Assembly (NCBI GenBank): GCA_900473185.1
Contig: UCKU01000006.1
Location: forward strand, 97,258-161,257
From: Hyphomicrobiales bacterium
Lineage (GTDB): Bacteria > Pseudomonadota > Alphaproteobacteria > Rhizobiales > Rhizobiaceae
Length of the DNA stretch: 64,000 bases
Direction: 5' to 3'
Part shown: positions 1 to 8,508 of the stretch, in pieces
Layout of the letters: the number at the start of each line of letters is the position of its first letter
How positions within the stretch are numbered: the first letter of the stretch is position 1
Notes under the pieces: generated by a model
The model's input: the letters and a program-made list of their open reading frames with translations, nothing else
Database searches by the model: none
What the model was told of the DNA's origin: nothing
Made by a program: the position numbers and the translations under genes

Positions 1-43
1 CGATCCGCGAGGACTGGTCCGCCCAGAGTGTGTCGATATCCAT
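1..43 (-). CDS. 5' end of an unidentified leftward gene (partial)
   Basis: An ATG on the minus strand at 43 opens a frame reading MDIDTLWADQSSRI that runs off the left edge. A strong Shine-Dalgarno (GGAGGCC) lies about 5 to 11 bases upstream of it, at 48-54. Only 14 residues are visible, so no function can be given. The gene is divergent from the signalling operon that begins at 310; the 266 bases between hold the promoters of both but no element I can name. Confidence 0.55.
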   Translation of the reverse strand, partial: MDIDTLWADQSSRI

Positions 44-309
44 TACAGGCCTCCAGTGGCCGTCTTGAATCCGATTTGCTCAAACTGTGAAACTCCAGAA
101 CGTTAAATCTTCATCAAGATCTAGTCCGCGGCCCACACTTTTAGCTATATAAGGAAAAGGCACAGCAATCGGAATGCCAGCCGAAAGTTGTAATTGTTCG
201 CGTGAAAGGAGGTTTGAACATTTTTAATCAGGACTATCTAAATTAGATAATTCATACCCAAGTTGTGGCGGGTTTGAGTTGCGGTGATCGTTCTCAGGGA
301 AACTCGACC

Positions 310-1980
310 ATGGAGAGCTCAGACATGCGTAAAGCTCGTGCCACGCGCACGACTCCTGAAGATAGACAGGAACATGCCCCGAGCCCGATCGATCGGCTCT
401 TGTTCTTCGACCATGATTTCAATCCGATCAAAAACTTGCTGGGCGATGAACTGCCCGCTGCGCTTGCACCCGCGATGTCGCTATGGGATCATTTTCCAGA
501 ACTAGACAAATCAGCGACCATGCAGGCACTCCGCTCAATGGGCGAAGGTGTCCAGTCCTTGCGATTGTCGGTCAATGTCAGGAAACCTGGTTCGCAAAGA
601 TTGACGATCTTTCAGATCGGAAATATGTACGCCGTTGTTCGATCGGGCGATCGCCTTGACGATGAACGAGCAACCCTATTGCATCTGGCAACCCACGATC
701 CGTTGACGGGCTTGCCAAATCGACGCCAGTTTAGCGAGGATCTCGCTGTGTCGTTGACGGAAATAGCTGCCTCGGGCGAGACCTTGTCTCTGATGCAGCT
801 TGACCTCGACGACTTCAAGCCTGTGAACGACACGTTGGGTCATCCGGCCGGAGACAAACTTCTTCAGCTTGCTGCCAGCCGCATCCAAGAATGCCTTGCA
901 GAAGACGACAGGGCCTATCGTCTCGCGGGTGACGAATTCATGGTCATCTCCATGGGCCCGGGACATCCGGCCAAGGGTCACCAATTGGCGGAAGCCCTAG
1001 TTGCGGCATTCCAAAAGCCCTTCACGATCGACGGCATCGCAGTGTTTGTCGGCAGCAGCGTTGGCGTGTCAAGTGCGCCGCCCGACGGCGCCAGTCCGGA
1101 GCAACTCATGAAGGCGTCTGACGTCGCACTCTACGCCGCGAAGAAAGAAGGTCGCCGTCGCGCAAAATCGTTTGACCCTTCAATGCTTGAATTGCTGGAG
1201 CAGCGCGAGCTACTGCGCCGAAGCCTTCGAATAGCTCTCGCAAACCACCAATTCTCAATGGAGTATCAACCGATCGCGGAGGTCGGCTCCATCGTCGGCT
1301 TCGAAGCGCTTCTCCGATGGCACCACCCGCTGCTCGGAAGCATTCCTCCAAGCACCTTCATTCCGATGGCCGAAGCAGATGGCTTGATGCCGGAAATAGG
1401 CGCATGGGTTTTGGAACAGGCATGTCGGGAAGCGATGAACTGGCCACAGAACTACATCGTCGCCGTCAATGTGTCGGCGGCTGAATTCCTGACAAACGGC
1501 CTTACCGATCGGATTTCGCAAACGCTGGATCTTGTCGGATTTCCATCGGATCGCCTGGAGCTTGAAATAACCGAGAGCGTGCTGCTCGAGCGGACTGTCA
1601 ACAACATCGATACCCTCAATACTCTCAACGTACTGGGCATCAAAATCGCCCTCGACGACTTCGGGACAGAATATTCATCCCTCAGCTATCTGAAAACATT
1701 CCCTTTCGACACGATAAAAATCGATCGATATTTTATTACCGATCTCGAAAGCGATTTCAAAAGCCAGGCAATCGTGCGCTGTGTCATCGAGCTTGCACAT
1801 GGCCTCCACATGCGCGTCACCGCCGAAGGGGTTGAGACGGCACAGCAGGCGAACTGGTTGCGCAAGGCGGGATGCGACAGGCTGCAAGGCTATTTGGTGA
1901 GCAGACCGCTCCCGATCGCGACGATTGGGGAATTTATCGATCATGCGAACACATCCCAAGGCCGCGCCACACAATTGTGA
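310..1980 (+). CDS. GGDEF-EAL c-di-GMP turnover protein
   Basis: Cytoplasmic two-domain protein of about 556 residues with no membrane segment. An N-terminal PAS-like region (about 20-120) is followed by a diguanylate cyclase domain with the metal-site LDLDDFKPVND and a signature that reads AGDEF rather than GGDEF (about 206). I see no RxxD inhibitory site. The EAL phosphodiesterase domain follows, with FEALLRW (about 331), VNVS, EITES, DDFGTEYSSL, KIDR, EGVET and QGY, so the catalytic residues are present; loop 6 has E where G is usual. Activity as a phosphodiesterase is likely; the cyclase half may be weak or regulatory. The start at 310 has an AGGGA 9 bases upstream; an in-frame GTG at 265 is the alternative. 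It is 28 bases upstream of the next gene, so it probably leads the partner-switching operon. Confidence 0.9.
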   Translation: MESSDMRKARATRTTPEDRQEHAPSPIDRLLFFDHDFNPIKNLLGDELPAALAPAMSLWDHFPELDKSATMQALRSMGEGVQSLRLSVNVRKPGSQRLTIFQIGNMYAVVRSGDRLDDERATLLHLATHDPLTGLPNRRQFSEDLAVSLTEIAASGETLSLMQLDLDDFKPVNDTLGHPAGDKLLQLAASRIQECLAEDDRAYRLAGDEFMVISMGPGHPAKGHQLAEALVAAFQKPFTIDGIAVFVGSSVGVSSAPPDGASPEQLMKASDVALYAAKKEGRRRAKSFDPSMLELLEQRELLRRSLRIALANHQFSMEYQPIAEVGSIVGFEALLRWHHPLLGSIPPSTFIPMAEADGLMPEIGAWVLEQACREAMNWPQNYIVAVNVSAAEFLTNGLTDRISQTLDLVGFPSDRLELEITESVLLERTVNNIDTLNTLNVLGIKIALDDFGTEYSSLSYLKTFPFDTIKIDRYFITDLESDFKSQAIVRCVIELAHGLHMRVTAEGVETAQQANWLRKAGCDRLQGYLVSRPLPIATIGEFIDHANTSQGRATQL

Positions 1981-2008
1981 GTGCGAACGTTACAGCGTGT
2001 TCTAAAGG

Positions 2009-2557
2009 ATGGCATGCGCCACCCATGTACCAACGGAGGGTGTATTGGAAGAGATAGCAACCAGCATCGATCACCGTGCATTCGCCCTCATGCTGTCGCT
2101 GGAAATGGATGTCGCATTGGTGAAATCCGAATGGAGATTTTGCGACAGGATTACCGAGTATCTCTCCGACATTCTTGGTCAAGGACACAGCGACCCCGCC
2201 CGATACTCGAATTTTCTTTCGGTCGCGGCGAACGAGCTCGTTGAACTTGCTTTCCGCTGGTCGGGTCAATCAGGTTTGATGAGTTTCAGTCTCCATCGAA
2301 ACGCAACAACAAATCGCCTGACAATTGAACTCCCCTATCAGGACCTGCCCGGTGGTCGTCACACAAGTGCGGGCCTGATCGAGCTCCGGCCTCCGGTTGC
2401 GGATGAGGCAGGAGACGGGAAGGCGTTCACGGCCGATACGACTGCGCTGCTCGGAGATTTGGCGACAATATTCCGCTCAACTATCCGGATTGAGACAGAC
2501 GGTGTGCAGAGCACGAAGATCGTCGCGGATTTCCCCTTGGCCGAGGACTTTCAATGA
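2009..2557 (+). CDS. Degenerate HATPase-like switch protein
   Basis: About 180 residues. The segment SVAANELVELAFRW resembles the N-box of GHKL ATPases of the anti-sigma type (ELxENA), but the metal-binding Asn is Leu, and no GxGxG glycine box is visible near the C terminus. It looks like a relative of the intact protein at 6084 in the same operon that has lost ATP binding, so it may act as a scaffold or regulator. Two starts compete: ATG at 2009 with poor spacing to a Shine-Dalgarno, and TTG at 2045 right behind a strong GGAGGG, which would trim 12 residues. The stop overlaps the next start as ATGA, implying translational coupling with the STAS-methyltransferase. Confidence 0.75.
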   Translation: MACATHVPTEGVLEEIATSIDHRAFALMLSLEMDVALVKSEWRFCDRITEYLSDILGQGHSDPARYSNFLSVAANELVELAFRWSGQSGLMSFSLHRNATTNRLTIELPYQDLPGGRHTSAGLIELRPPVADEAGDGKAFTADTTALLGDLATIFRSTIRIETDGVQSTKIVADFPLAEDFQ

Positions 2558-3723
2558 GCCCCGCCGCATCCTTCACAGTTCGTTTTGATCCGACAAACCA
2601 AGAGCTGGTTTTGTCTGGCAAGATACGGCCAAAAGGTGCCGCGGAGATTGCCGATGCCCTGTCGCTGATGCAGCAAAGCCTGGAAAAGTATAGCGGGGTC
2701 GTCTACCTCAATGTCAAACGTCTCACGCATATCAACATGACGGCCTTTTCCGCCCTGGCCGATATCCTCATGGAAAGCTGCCGGACGAGACCAGAGCGGA
2801 AGATCGTAATTGTGACCTCGAGCGTGATGGCGTGGTCGACTCCGGTTTTTGAGAAGCTGGCCAAACGCTACCCCAACCTGACGGTGGAAGTTTACGACTC
2901 GGCGTTTTATCCCGGCCAGAGCTTTGTGGAAGACGAGGCGTTCATTCCCATTCTCCGTACTCAGACTAAAATGACATGGAGGCACGAAAGAGAACTATTG
3001 CCTCGTCACGGTCTCCGTAGCGGTCTTGTCGTTGCGGACGTCTGCTGCGGGATTGGTGATTTCGCAGCCTTGGTTCAACGGGAATTTAAGCCGTCCCGCC
3101 TTGTCGCCCTAGACCACTCGGTGCGCAGCTTGGACTATGCTCGTAGAGTGGCTGCGGACTTCGATTTGACGGAAATCGAATACACCTACGGCGATGCGTC
3201 CCAGATGCTGCTTCGGGACAATCAATTCGACTTTGTGACGTGCCGGCATTCCCTCCAAATTTTTGACCGACCTGAGATGCTGCTGCGGGAGCTCTACCGT
3301 ATCTGCAAGCCCGGCGGCCGGGTCTATATTACCAACGAGAAAAACTCGCATTGCCTGGGCGAGCCACATGCGGAAACGATCAAGTGGACCTATGAAGAGG
3401 TCGCCAAATTGTTCAGGCACTTCGACATGGACGTCGAGATGGGGCCGAAAAGCCGTCACCTGCTCGCCGACGCGGGCTTCGAGGCGATCAAGGTCGATGC
3501 TTTCATGGTGACAAACCTTGACGGCGATCCTCAAGACTTCGCCGACATCATCGAAGCATGGGAAAACGTCTACGCGGGCCAGATGGCTGTCCGGCGGGGA
3601 GACACACCGGAGTTCATTCGCAGGTTCAGGCAAGGATTTAAGGACCACATTTTCGCGGCCCTTCATCCGAAGGGTTACGCGGGCTGGCCGATCTGGGCGG
3701 CGTCCGGCCGAAAGCCATTATGA
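2554..3723 (+). CDS. STAS domain fused to a class I SAM methyltransferase
   Basis: 389 residues. Residues about 5-110 form a STAS-like (anti-anti-sigma) domain; at the site of the phosphorylated Ser of SpoIIAA the sequence is INMTAF, leaving Thr63 as the possible phosphoacceptor. Residues about 150-390 are a UbiE/COQ5-like class I methyltransferase: motif I VADVCCGIGDFA (about 161), an acidic motif LDHS, YGDASQ, FDFVTCRHSLQ, and KPGGRVYI. Cytoplasmic. The fusion suggests that methyltransferase activity, on an unknown substrate, is the output controlled by phosphorylation of the STAS part; that is inference. It overlaps both neighbours by 4 bases (ATGA at each end). Confidence 0.85.
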   Translation: MSPAASFTVRFDPTNQELVLSGKIRPKGAAEIADALSLMQQSLEKYSGVVYLNVKRLTHINMTAFSALADILMESCRTRPERKIVIVTSSVMAWSTPVFEKLAKRYPNLTVEVYDSAFYPGQSFVEDEAFIPILRTQTKMTWRHERELLPRHGLRSGLVVADVCCGIGDFAALVQREFKPSRLVALDHSVRSLDYARRVAADFDLTEIEYTYGDASQMLLRDNQFDFVTCRHSLQIFDRPEMLLRELYRICKPGGRVYITNEKNSHCLGEPHAETIKWTYEEVAKLFRHFDMDVEMGPKSRHLLADAGFEAIKVDAFMVTNLDGDPQDFADIIEAWENVYAGQMAVRRGDTPEFIRRFRQGFKDHIFAALHPKGYAGWPIWAASGRKPL

Positions 3724-6080
3724 TGGACAGGATATCTTCGAAAAGACCGATAAAACTGGGTTCATTCCGCGCAAAGTTCATTCTGGTCGTCGGCGGAGCG
3801 GTCCTTTTTGATCTGCTGGTGAGCGGAGGACTGGCACTCTGGAACGTCCAACGGCTGTCACGCGACGCGACGCTTGAGGTCGGGCAAGGCCTCGAGGCGG
3901 CAAGCCAAGAATACATCGGAACATATGCCGACTCCACCGCTGCCCAGGTCAGTTTGTTGTTACGGCAGGTTCACAACGATGTTGGCACGCTGGCAGGCGT
4001 GCTACAGGCACAAATCGACGATCCCGAGCGCAATTTAGACGTCGGCGCGGCGATCGCTCGAACCTCTCCCGGCAGCGTCAAGCTCTTTTATGACCAGAAG
4101 GGGAACTGGTCTCAAAACGTTCCGGGCTCTGTCTCCGTTGTGAGCGTTTGGGGCTACCTGCTGAGGCCTGACCATAGCCCAAGACCTGACGTCGAGGCCG
4201 ACATCCAGGCCAGCTCGGTTCTGGACATCGTAGCGCCGAGTTTGTTGCAACACGGTTCTTCCAAGCTTCAGATGTATTACATTGGCTCCAAGGAAAGGCC
4301 GATTTTCAGAACCGCACCGTATACGGATCAGGCTCAGACTTTCGACCGGCTTTATCCCGGTCACAACGATGCAAATTTCTGGGACTTCTTTTTTCCCGGG
4401 CTCTACGAGTCTTGGCAGAGTTGGGCCACCAATAGGAATTTGCGGCCGGTCGCAGACGACATCACGCAGACAGCTCCATATACCGATGCGATTACCGGGA
4501 AACTCATCGTGAGTTTCTTTCATCCCCTATGGACAGCCGACAGGAAGGACGTCGCCGGCACGGCTGGCGCGGACATCACGCTCGACCAACTCGCGCAGAC
4601 TGTTGAAAATGTTAAAGTGGCCCAATCCGGGTTTGGCTTCCTCGCAATGTCCGACGGAAACGTCGTCGCGATCAACCATACAGGCGAAGAGACCCTCGGC
4701 CTGCGATCCGCGAGCGATGCGAGCGGAACAGGCGTGACCGGACTGGAGCGGTCGTTAAAGGGAAGCTCCCAGCCCGAAATTGCGAAAATGGCGCTGGACC
4801 GCGAACAGGGCATCCAACACCTGTTGTTGGAACGAGACGGGCAAAAAGTCCCATACATCGTGATCGTGAAGAAACTGCCTGCGACCAATCTCTGGTCCAG
4901 CGGCCCGGTCCGTCAAGAGGCGATGTCCCTCGTACTGGCTGTACCTGAACGAGAAATCGATGCTTCCCTATACGCGGCACAAGCCAAGATTTCCGAAGCT
5001 ACGAACCGCATCGTGCTCTATCAGGTCCTGGCAATCGCGATGTCGCTGGCGATCGTGACCCTCGCGGTGCTTGCCGCCTCAAAGCGAATAACGAGTGGTA
5101 TCAGTGCCCTGGCAAATGCCGCGAGAAGGATCCAGACGAAGGATTACTCGGTGCGGGTTGCCATCGCCAGCAAAGACGAGGTTGGCGAGGCCGGAGAAGC
5201 ATTCAACAGGATGGCGGAGGAGATCAGCTTCCACACGGAAAATCTCGAGCAACTCGTTGAAGAGCGAACGGCGCAGATCGAAGATGCCAAGGAAGAGATC
5301 TCAACGTTGAACGCGCAGCTTCAGCGAGAAAATCGACGACTTGGGACAGAACTGGCCGTCGCCGAGAGAATCCAGTTGATGGTGCTGCCATTGCATCAGG
5401 AACTTGACGAACTGCCGGCGCTGGAAATAGCGGCCTACATGAGACCCGCCGAGGAGGTTGGCGGCGACTATTACGATGTTTTGAAAAGCGGCAATCGTTT
5501 GAAAATCGGCATTGGTGACGTCGCCGGGCACGGGCTCGAAAGCGGAGTGTTGATGTTGATGGTTCAGTCGGTCGCCCGCGCACTGCAGGAGGCAGGCAAT
5601 GTCGATGCGGTCAAATTTCTCACCGACCTGAATAGCGCCCTTTTCAAGAATATCGTGAGAACCAAGATCGACAAGCATCTCACTTTGGCATTCCTTGACT
5701 ACGACGGAAAAGAAATGATCCTGTCTGGCCAGCACGAAGAGGTGATCGTAATACGGACGAACGGCGAGATAGAACGTATCGATACTATGGATTTGGGAAT
5801 ACCGATCGGACTGCAGGCCGATATTTCCCCGTTCATCAAGACCCGCACGATTGCATTCGAGAAAGGCGACCTCATTCTTCTCCACACAGACGGCGTGACG
5901 GAAGCCGAGAACGACGCGGGAGAACTGTTTGGCATTGACCGTCTGTGCCTCGAGGCACTTCGCCTCAAGAACGAAAGTGCCGACAAAATCGTCTACGAGA
6001 TCGTTGCGGCATTGATGCATTTTATTGGGTCACAAAAGATCCATGACGACATCACACTTCTCGCAGTACGACATAGGTGA
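3720..6080 (+). CDS. Membrane SpoIIE/PP2C-type phosphatase with sensor and HAMP
   Basis: 786 residues. One transmembrane helix at about 14-40, a large periplasmic Cache-like sensor region, a second helix at about 427-450, then HAMP (KRITSGISALANAARR, about 455-505), a coiled coil, and a PPM/SpoIIE phosphatase domain from about 570. Metal-binding motifs are visible: EEVGGDYYD (about 580), GIGDVAGHG (about 598), LLHTDGVTEAE (about 720) and HDDITLLAV (about 776). By analogy with RsbU and SiaA it should dephosphorylate STAS antagonists, here those encoded at 2554 and 6652, in response to an extracytoplasmic signal. The start overlaps the upstream stop (ATGA) and the next gene starts 3 bases after its stop. 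Confidence 0.92.
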   Translation: MMDRISSKRPIKLGSFRAKFILVVGGAVLFDLLVSGGLALWNVQRLSRDATLEVGQGLEAASQEYIGTYADSTAAQVSLLLRQVHNDVGTLAGVLQAQIDDPERNLDVGAAIARTSPGSVKLFYDQKGNWSQNVPGSVSVVSVWGYLLRPDHSPRPDVEADIQASSVLDIVAPSLLQHGSSKLQMYYIGSKERPIFRTAPYTDQAQTFDRLYPGHNDANFWDFFFPGLYESWQSWATNRNLRPVADDITQTAPYTDAITGKLIVSFFHPLWTADRKDVAGTAGADITLDQLAQTVENVKVAQSGFGFLAMSDGNVVAINHTGEETLGLRSASDASGTGVTGLERSLKGSSQPEIAKMALDREQGIQHLLLERDGQKVPYIVIVKKLPATNLWSSGPVRQEAMSLVLAVPEREIDASLYAAQAKISEATNRIVLYQVLAIAMSLAIVTLAVLAASKRITSGISALANAARRIQTKDYSVRVAIASKDEVGEAGEAFNRMAEEISFHTENLEQLVEERTAQIEDAKEEISTLNAQLQRENRRLGTELAVAERIQLMVLPLHQELDELPALEIAAYMRPAEEVGGDYYDVLKSGNRLKIGIGDVAGHGLESGVLMLMVQSVARALQEAGNVDAVKFLTDLNSALFKNIVRTKIDKHLTLAFLDYDGKEMILSGQHEEVIVIRTNGEIERIDTMDLGIPIGLQADISPFIKTRTIAFEKGDLILLHTDGVTEAENDAGELFGIDRLCLEALRLKNESADKIVYEIVAALMHFIGSQKIHDDITLLAVRHR

Positions 6081-6083
6081 CGC

Positions 6084-6644
6084 ATGACACCAACGTTATA
6101 TGGGCTCGAATCTCTGGCAAATGAGAACTTGGATGCGAGCACGCGTCTGACATTGCGCGATGGACCGCTTCAACTCGGGTGGAAACATTCGGGGATGACT
6201 TCGGACTTCATCGCAGAAGTAATGGCCCTCCCGTATTCCCACTCAAAGAGAGACTATACGCAAGCGCATCACGACATCGGATATCTCAGCAATGAGCTAA
6301 TCGAAAATGCCGTCAAATTTCGACAGCCCGGAGAAATCCTCATCGAAGCCGGGATATCGGACGGATGCTTCTTCATGAGGACAACGAACCGCATCGATAG
6401 CGCATCGTCATCTCGTCTTCAGCAGATGCTGCACCGACTTCGGTCGAGGGAACCCGGCGAGCTTCTTCTCGAACGGATCGAAAGCAATGCAATATCGGAA
6501 GGGAGCGGATCCGGTTTGGGATTGCTCACCCTCCTAAGCGACTATGATGCAAAAATGGCGTGGGCATTCGAAGAAGCCGACAACGACCATTTCAAACTGA
6601 CGACGACTGCATTGGTGGCGTTGCCGCCCTCCTCCAAGCTGTGA
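6084..6644 (+). CDS. HATPase-like switch kinase (slr1658-type regulator)
   Basis: 186 residues, no membrane segment. It has a complete GHKL N-box, LSNELIENAVKF (about 72), and a glycine box GSGSGLGLL (about 145), so ATP binding is plausible. Size, position next to a short STAS protein and motifs fit the slr1658-type/SiaB-like regulator group as I recall it. The expected role is a serine kinase that phosphorylates the STAS partner at 6652 and is opposed by the phosphatase at 3720. The N-terminal part (about 1-60) is unfamiliar and may dock the partner. It lies 3 bases after the phosphatase and 7 before the STAS gene, firmly in one operon. Confidence 0.8.
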   Translation: MTPTLYGLESLANENLDASTRLTLRDGPLQLGWKHSGMTSDFIAEVMALPYSHSKRDYTQAHHDIGYLSNELIENAVKFRQPGEILIEAGISDGCFFMRTTNRIDSASSSRLQQMLHRLRSREPGELLLERIESNAISEGSGSGLGLLTLLSDYDAKMAWAFEEADNDHFKLTTTALVALPPSSKL

Positions 6645-6651
6645 GCGAAAA

Positions 6652-6990
6652 ATGGAAATCAGCGACGAAAATTTCCGCGTATGGGCAGAAAATACCGAGG
6701 TATATTTCGATGGTGTATTTCGGCTGGCAGGACCCGACGCCTACGCGCCCATTCATTCGATGATACTGGGGCTGCTCCATGAAGGACATAAACAAGTAAC
6801 GTTCAATTTGACGGGTCTCGAGTTCCTCAACTCCTCCGGAATAAACCTACTTGCCAAACTGACAATCGAGGCCAGGAAAATGGGCGAGCTCCAGCTCATT
6901 GTGAAAGGCACCAACCAATATCCCTGGCAGGCAAAATCGCTTCCGAATCTGAAAAAATTGCACCCGCTGCTTGATTTGCGCCTAGCGTAA
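6652..6990 (+). CDS. STAS-domain antagonist (slr1659-type)
   Basis: 112 residues, a stand-alone STAS fold. The segment TGLEFLNSSGINLL carries the canonical phosphorylation site NSSG, with Ser61 and Ser62 available, unlike the NMTA of the STAS-methyltransferase. It is probably the phosphorylated partner of the kinase at 6084 and substrate of the phosphatase at 3720; what it binds when dephosphorylated is not evident, with the GGDEF-EAL protein at 310 a candidate by analogy with SiaC/SiaD of Pseudomonas. It is the last gene of the operon and converges on dhaK with only 54 bases between, in which I see no strong terminator. Confidence 0.82.
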   Translation: MEISDENFRVWAENTEVYFDGVFRLAGPDAYAPIHSMILGLLHEGHKQVTFNLTGLEFLNSSGINLLAKLTIEARKMGELQLIVKGTNQYPWQAKSLPNLKKLHPLLDLRLA

Positions 6991-7044
6991 CGGTTCGCTG
7001 CGAAGACAGGGACAAGGCCATCGCGACTTCTGATCACGAGATGC

Positions 7045-8037
7045 CTAGCACCGCCAGCGCAATGCAGCGGTAGCAACGGGCGAATCCCATAGAGAAAGCT
7101 CCTCGTCCGTGAGGAAGGCGAGCGTGATGGAAAGCCCCTGCATGTCGAGCGAAGTGGCATAAGTGCCAACAAGCGAGCGCTCGACCCGCAGGCCGCACTC
7201 CGACATGATAAGGAGGGCAGAGTTGTAGGCGAGATAGAGTTCAGCGGGCGGAGTGCCGCCAAGCCCGTTCACCAGGAGCAGTGCTTTGTCTGTGCTTCGG
7301 CTGATATCGTTGAGGATAGTCTCGCAGAGATACCTGACGATAGTGTCAGCGTCGGAGAACCGCTCTCTCGAATGACCCGGCTCCCCATGAATGCCGACGC
7401 CCATTTCTACCTCGTTCGGCCCGAGCGCGAAGGTTGTGCGCTGGGTGTCCGGGACCGCGACACCGGTCAGGGCAACGCCCATCGACCGGATGCGTGAGGA
7501 GAGGCTGTCACCAAAGGCTTTTAGTTCCGAAAGGGAGCGACCCTGCTCCGCTGCCGCTCCAAGCAGCCTTTCTGTGATCAGCGTACCGGCAACCCCGCGT
7601 CGCCCACGACTGTCGCCGCCCCTCGTCGTTTCGATGTCGTCGCAGGCAAAAACCATTTCTATTCTATGGCGGTCCGACGCCATCTCTGTCGCCATTTCGA
7701 AGTTCATGACGTCGCCATCGTAGTTCTTGACGACGAGCAAGCAACCGGCGCCGGTGTCTGCTTCCTCTATCGCGCTGACGATCTGGCTGGGCGTGGGCGA
7801 TGTGAAGATATATCCGACGCAGGCAGCATCGAGCATGCCGCGACCGATGAAGCCGATATGCATTGGCTCATGGCCGGCCCCACCACCAGAAATGATGGCG
7901 ACCTTGCCAGGAACCAGCTCGCGGCGGCGTATACATTTACGGTCGGCGCCAAACACAACGAACTCCTGATGGGCGCGCACAAAGCCTTCGATGCTTTCGG
8001 CGACCATGGTCTCCGCTGTATTCATGAATTTCTTCAT
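7045..8037 (-). CDS. dhaK: Dihydroxyacetone kinase subunit DhaK (PTS type)
   Basis: About 330 residues. GGGAGHEPMH near the N terminus and MGVGIHGEPG (His about 214) match the substrate-binding subunit, in which this His forms a covalent hemiaminal with dihydroxyacetone. It receives phosphate from DhaL-ADP, which is recharged by DhaM, both encoded upstream in the operon. The start at 8037 follows GGGAGGGG by 4 bases; the frame stays open 17 codons further but without a ribosome site. It is the last gene of a 13-gene operon, unusually far from dhaL and dhaM, separated by HPr, enzyme I and a small HTH gene. A second DhaK domain sits in the fused kinase at 11451. Confidence 0.93.
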   Translation of the reverse strand: MKKFMNTAETMVAESIEGFVRAHQEFVVFGADRKCIRRRELVPGKVAIISGGGAGHEPMHIGFIGRGMLDAACVGYIFTSPTPSQIVSAIEEADTGAGCLLVVKNYDGDVMNFEMATEMASDRHRIEMVFACDDIETTRGGDSRGRRGVAGTLITERLLGAAAEQGRSLSELKAFGDSLSSRIRSMGVALTGVAVPDTQRTTFALGPNEVEMGVGIHGEPGHSRERFSDADTIVRYLCETILNDISRSTDKALLLVNGLGGTPPAELYLAYNSALLIMSECGLRVERSLVGTYATSLDMQGLSITLAFLTDEELSLWDSPVATAALRWRC

Positions 8038-8096
8038 CAAGCCCCTCCCAAGGCGATGATCATGCCAATCCTTTTGCATGTGCCACAAGGGCTTGC

Positions 8097-8507
8097 TTAA
8101 TCCGCCAGCCCGGAAATTGCGGCAATCTTCTGCACCAGATCGGCAATCGCTTCCTCCAGCAGCCGGTTGCGTCTCTCGTCGCCGAAATCGGGCACCATCA
8201 GCGAAATGTGCCGCAGTTTTTCCGAGGCGCCAAGTTCCGGCAGCTTGCCTGGATGTGCAGCTTGATAAGCGTCCAGAAAGCGCTCCTGTTCAGCGGCACT
8301 GAAATGGCACACCCGGAAGATCGTCGCGAGATGCCTGGCAGGAAGTGGCGTTGCATAGGTCGGGCTTGTTATCTGCGTGACGAAACTGCGATGTTTGCCT
8401 AGTTCCGTCGCGAGCCGCTGGCGTGTTCCAGAAGGCCTGTTGTCGATGATTTGCGCCAGAATGGACTTGTAGGCGATAATGGCGTCTTCCGTGTCTTCGC
8501 GCGCCAT
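8097..8507 (-). CDS. Small HTH-like protein in the dha operon
   Basis: 136 residues, cytoplasmic. The stretch RQRLATELGKHRSFVTQIT (about 28-46) looks like a helix-turn-helix of the Xre type, followed by a charged helical C terminus. The start has GGAG 7 bases upstream; it begins 1 base after the enzyme I stop. It may be a local regulator of the dha operon or a small accessory protein for the kinase; the operon has no other obvious dedicated regulator in this window. I do not recognise a named family. Confidence 0.7.
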   Translation of the reverse strand: MAREDTEDAIIAYKSILAQIIDNRPSGTRQRLATELGKHRSFVTQITSPTYATPLPARHLATIFRVCHFSAAEQERFLDAYQAAHPGKLPELGASEKLRHISLMVPDFGDERRNRLLEEAIADLVQKIAAISGLAD

Positions 8508-8508
8508 C

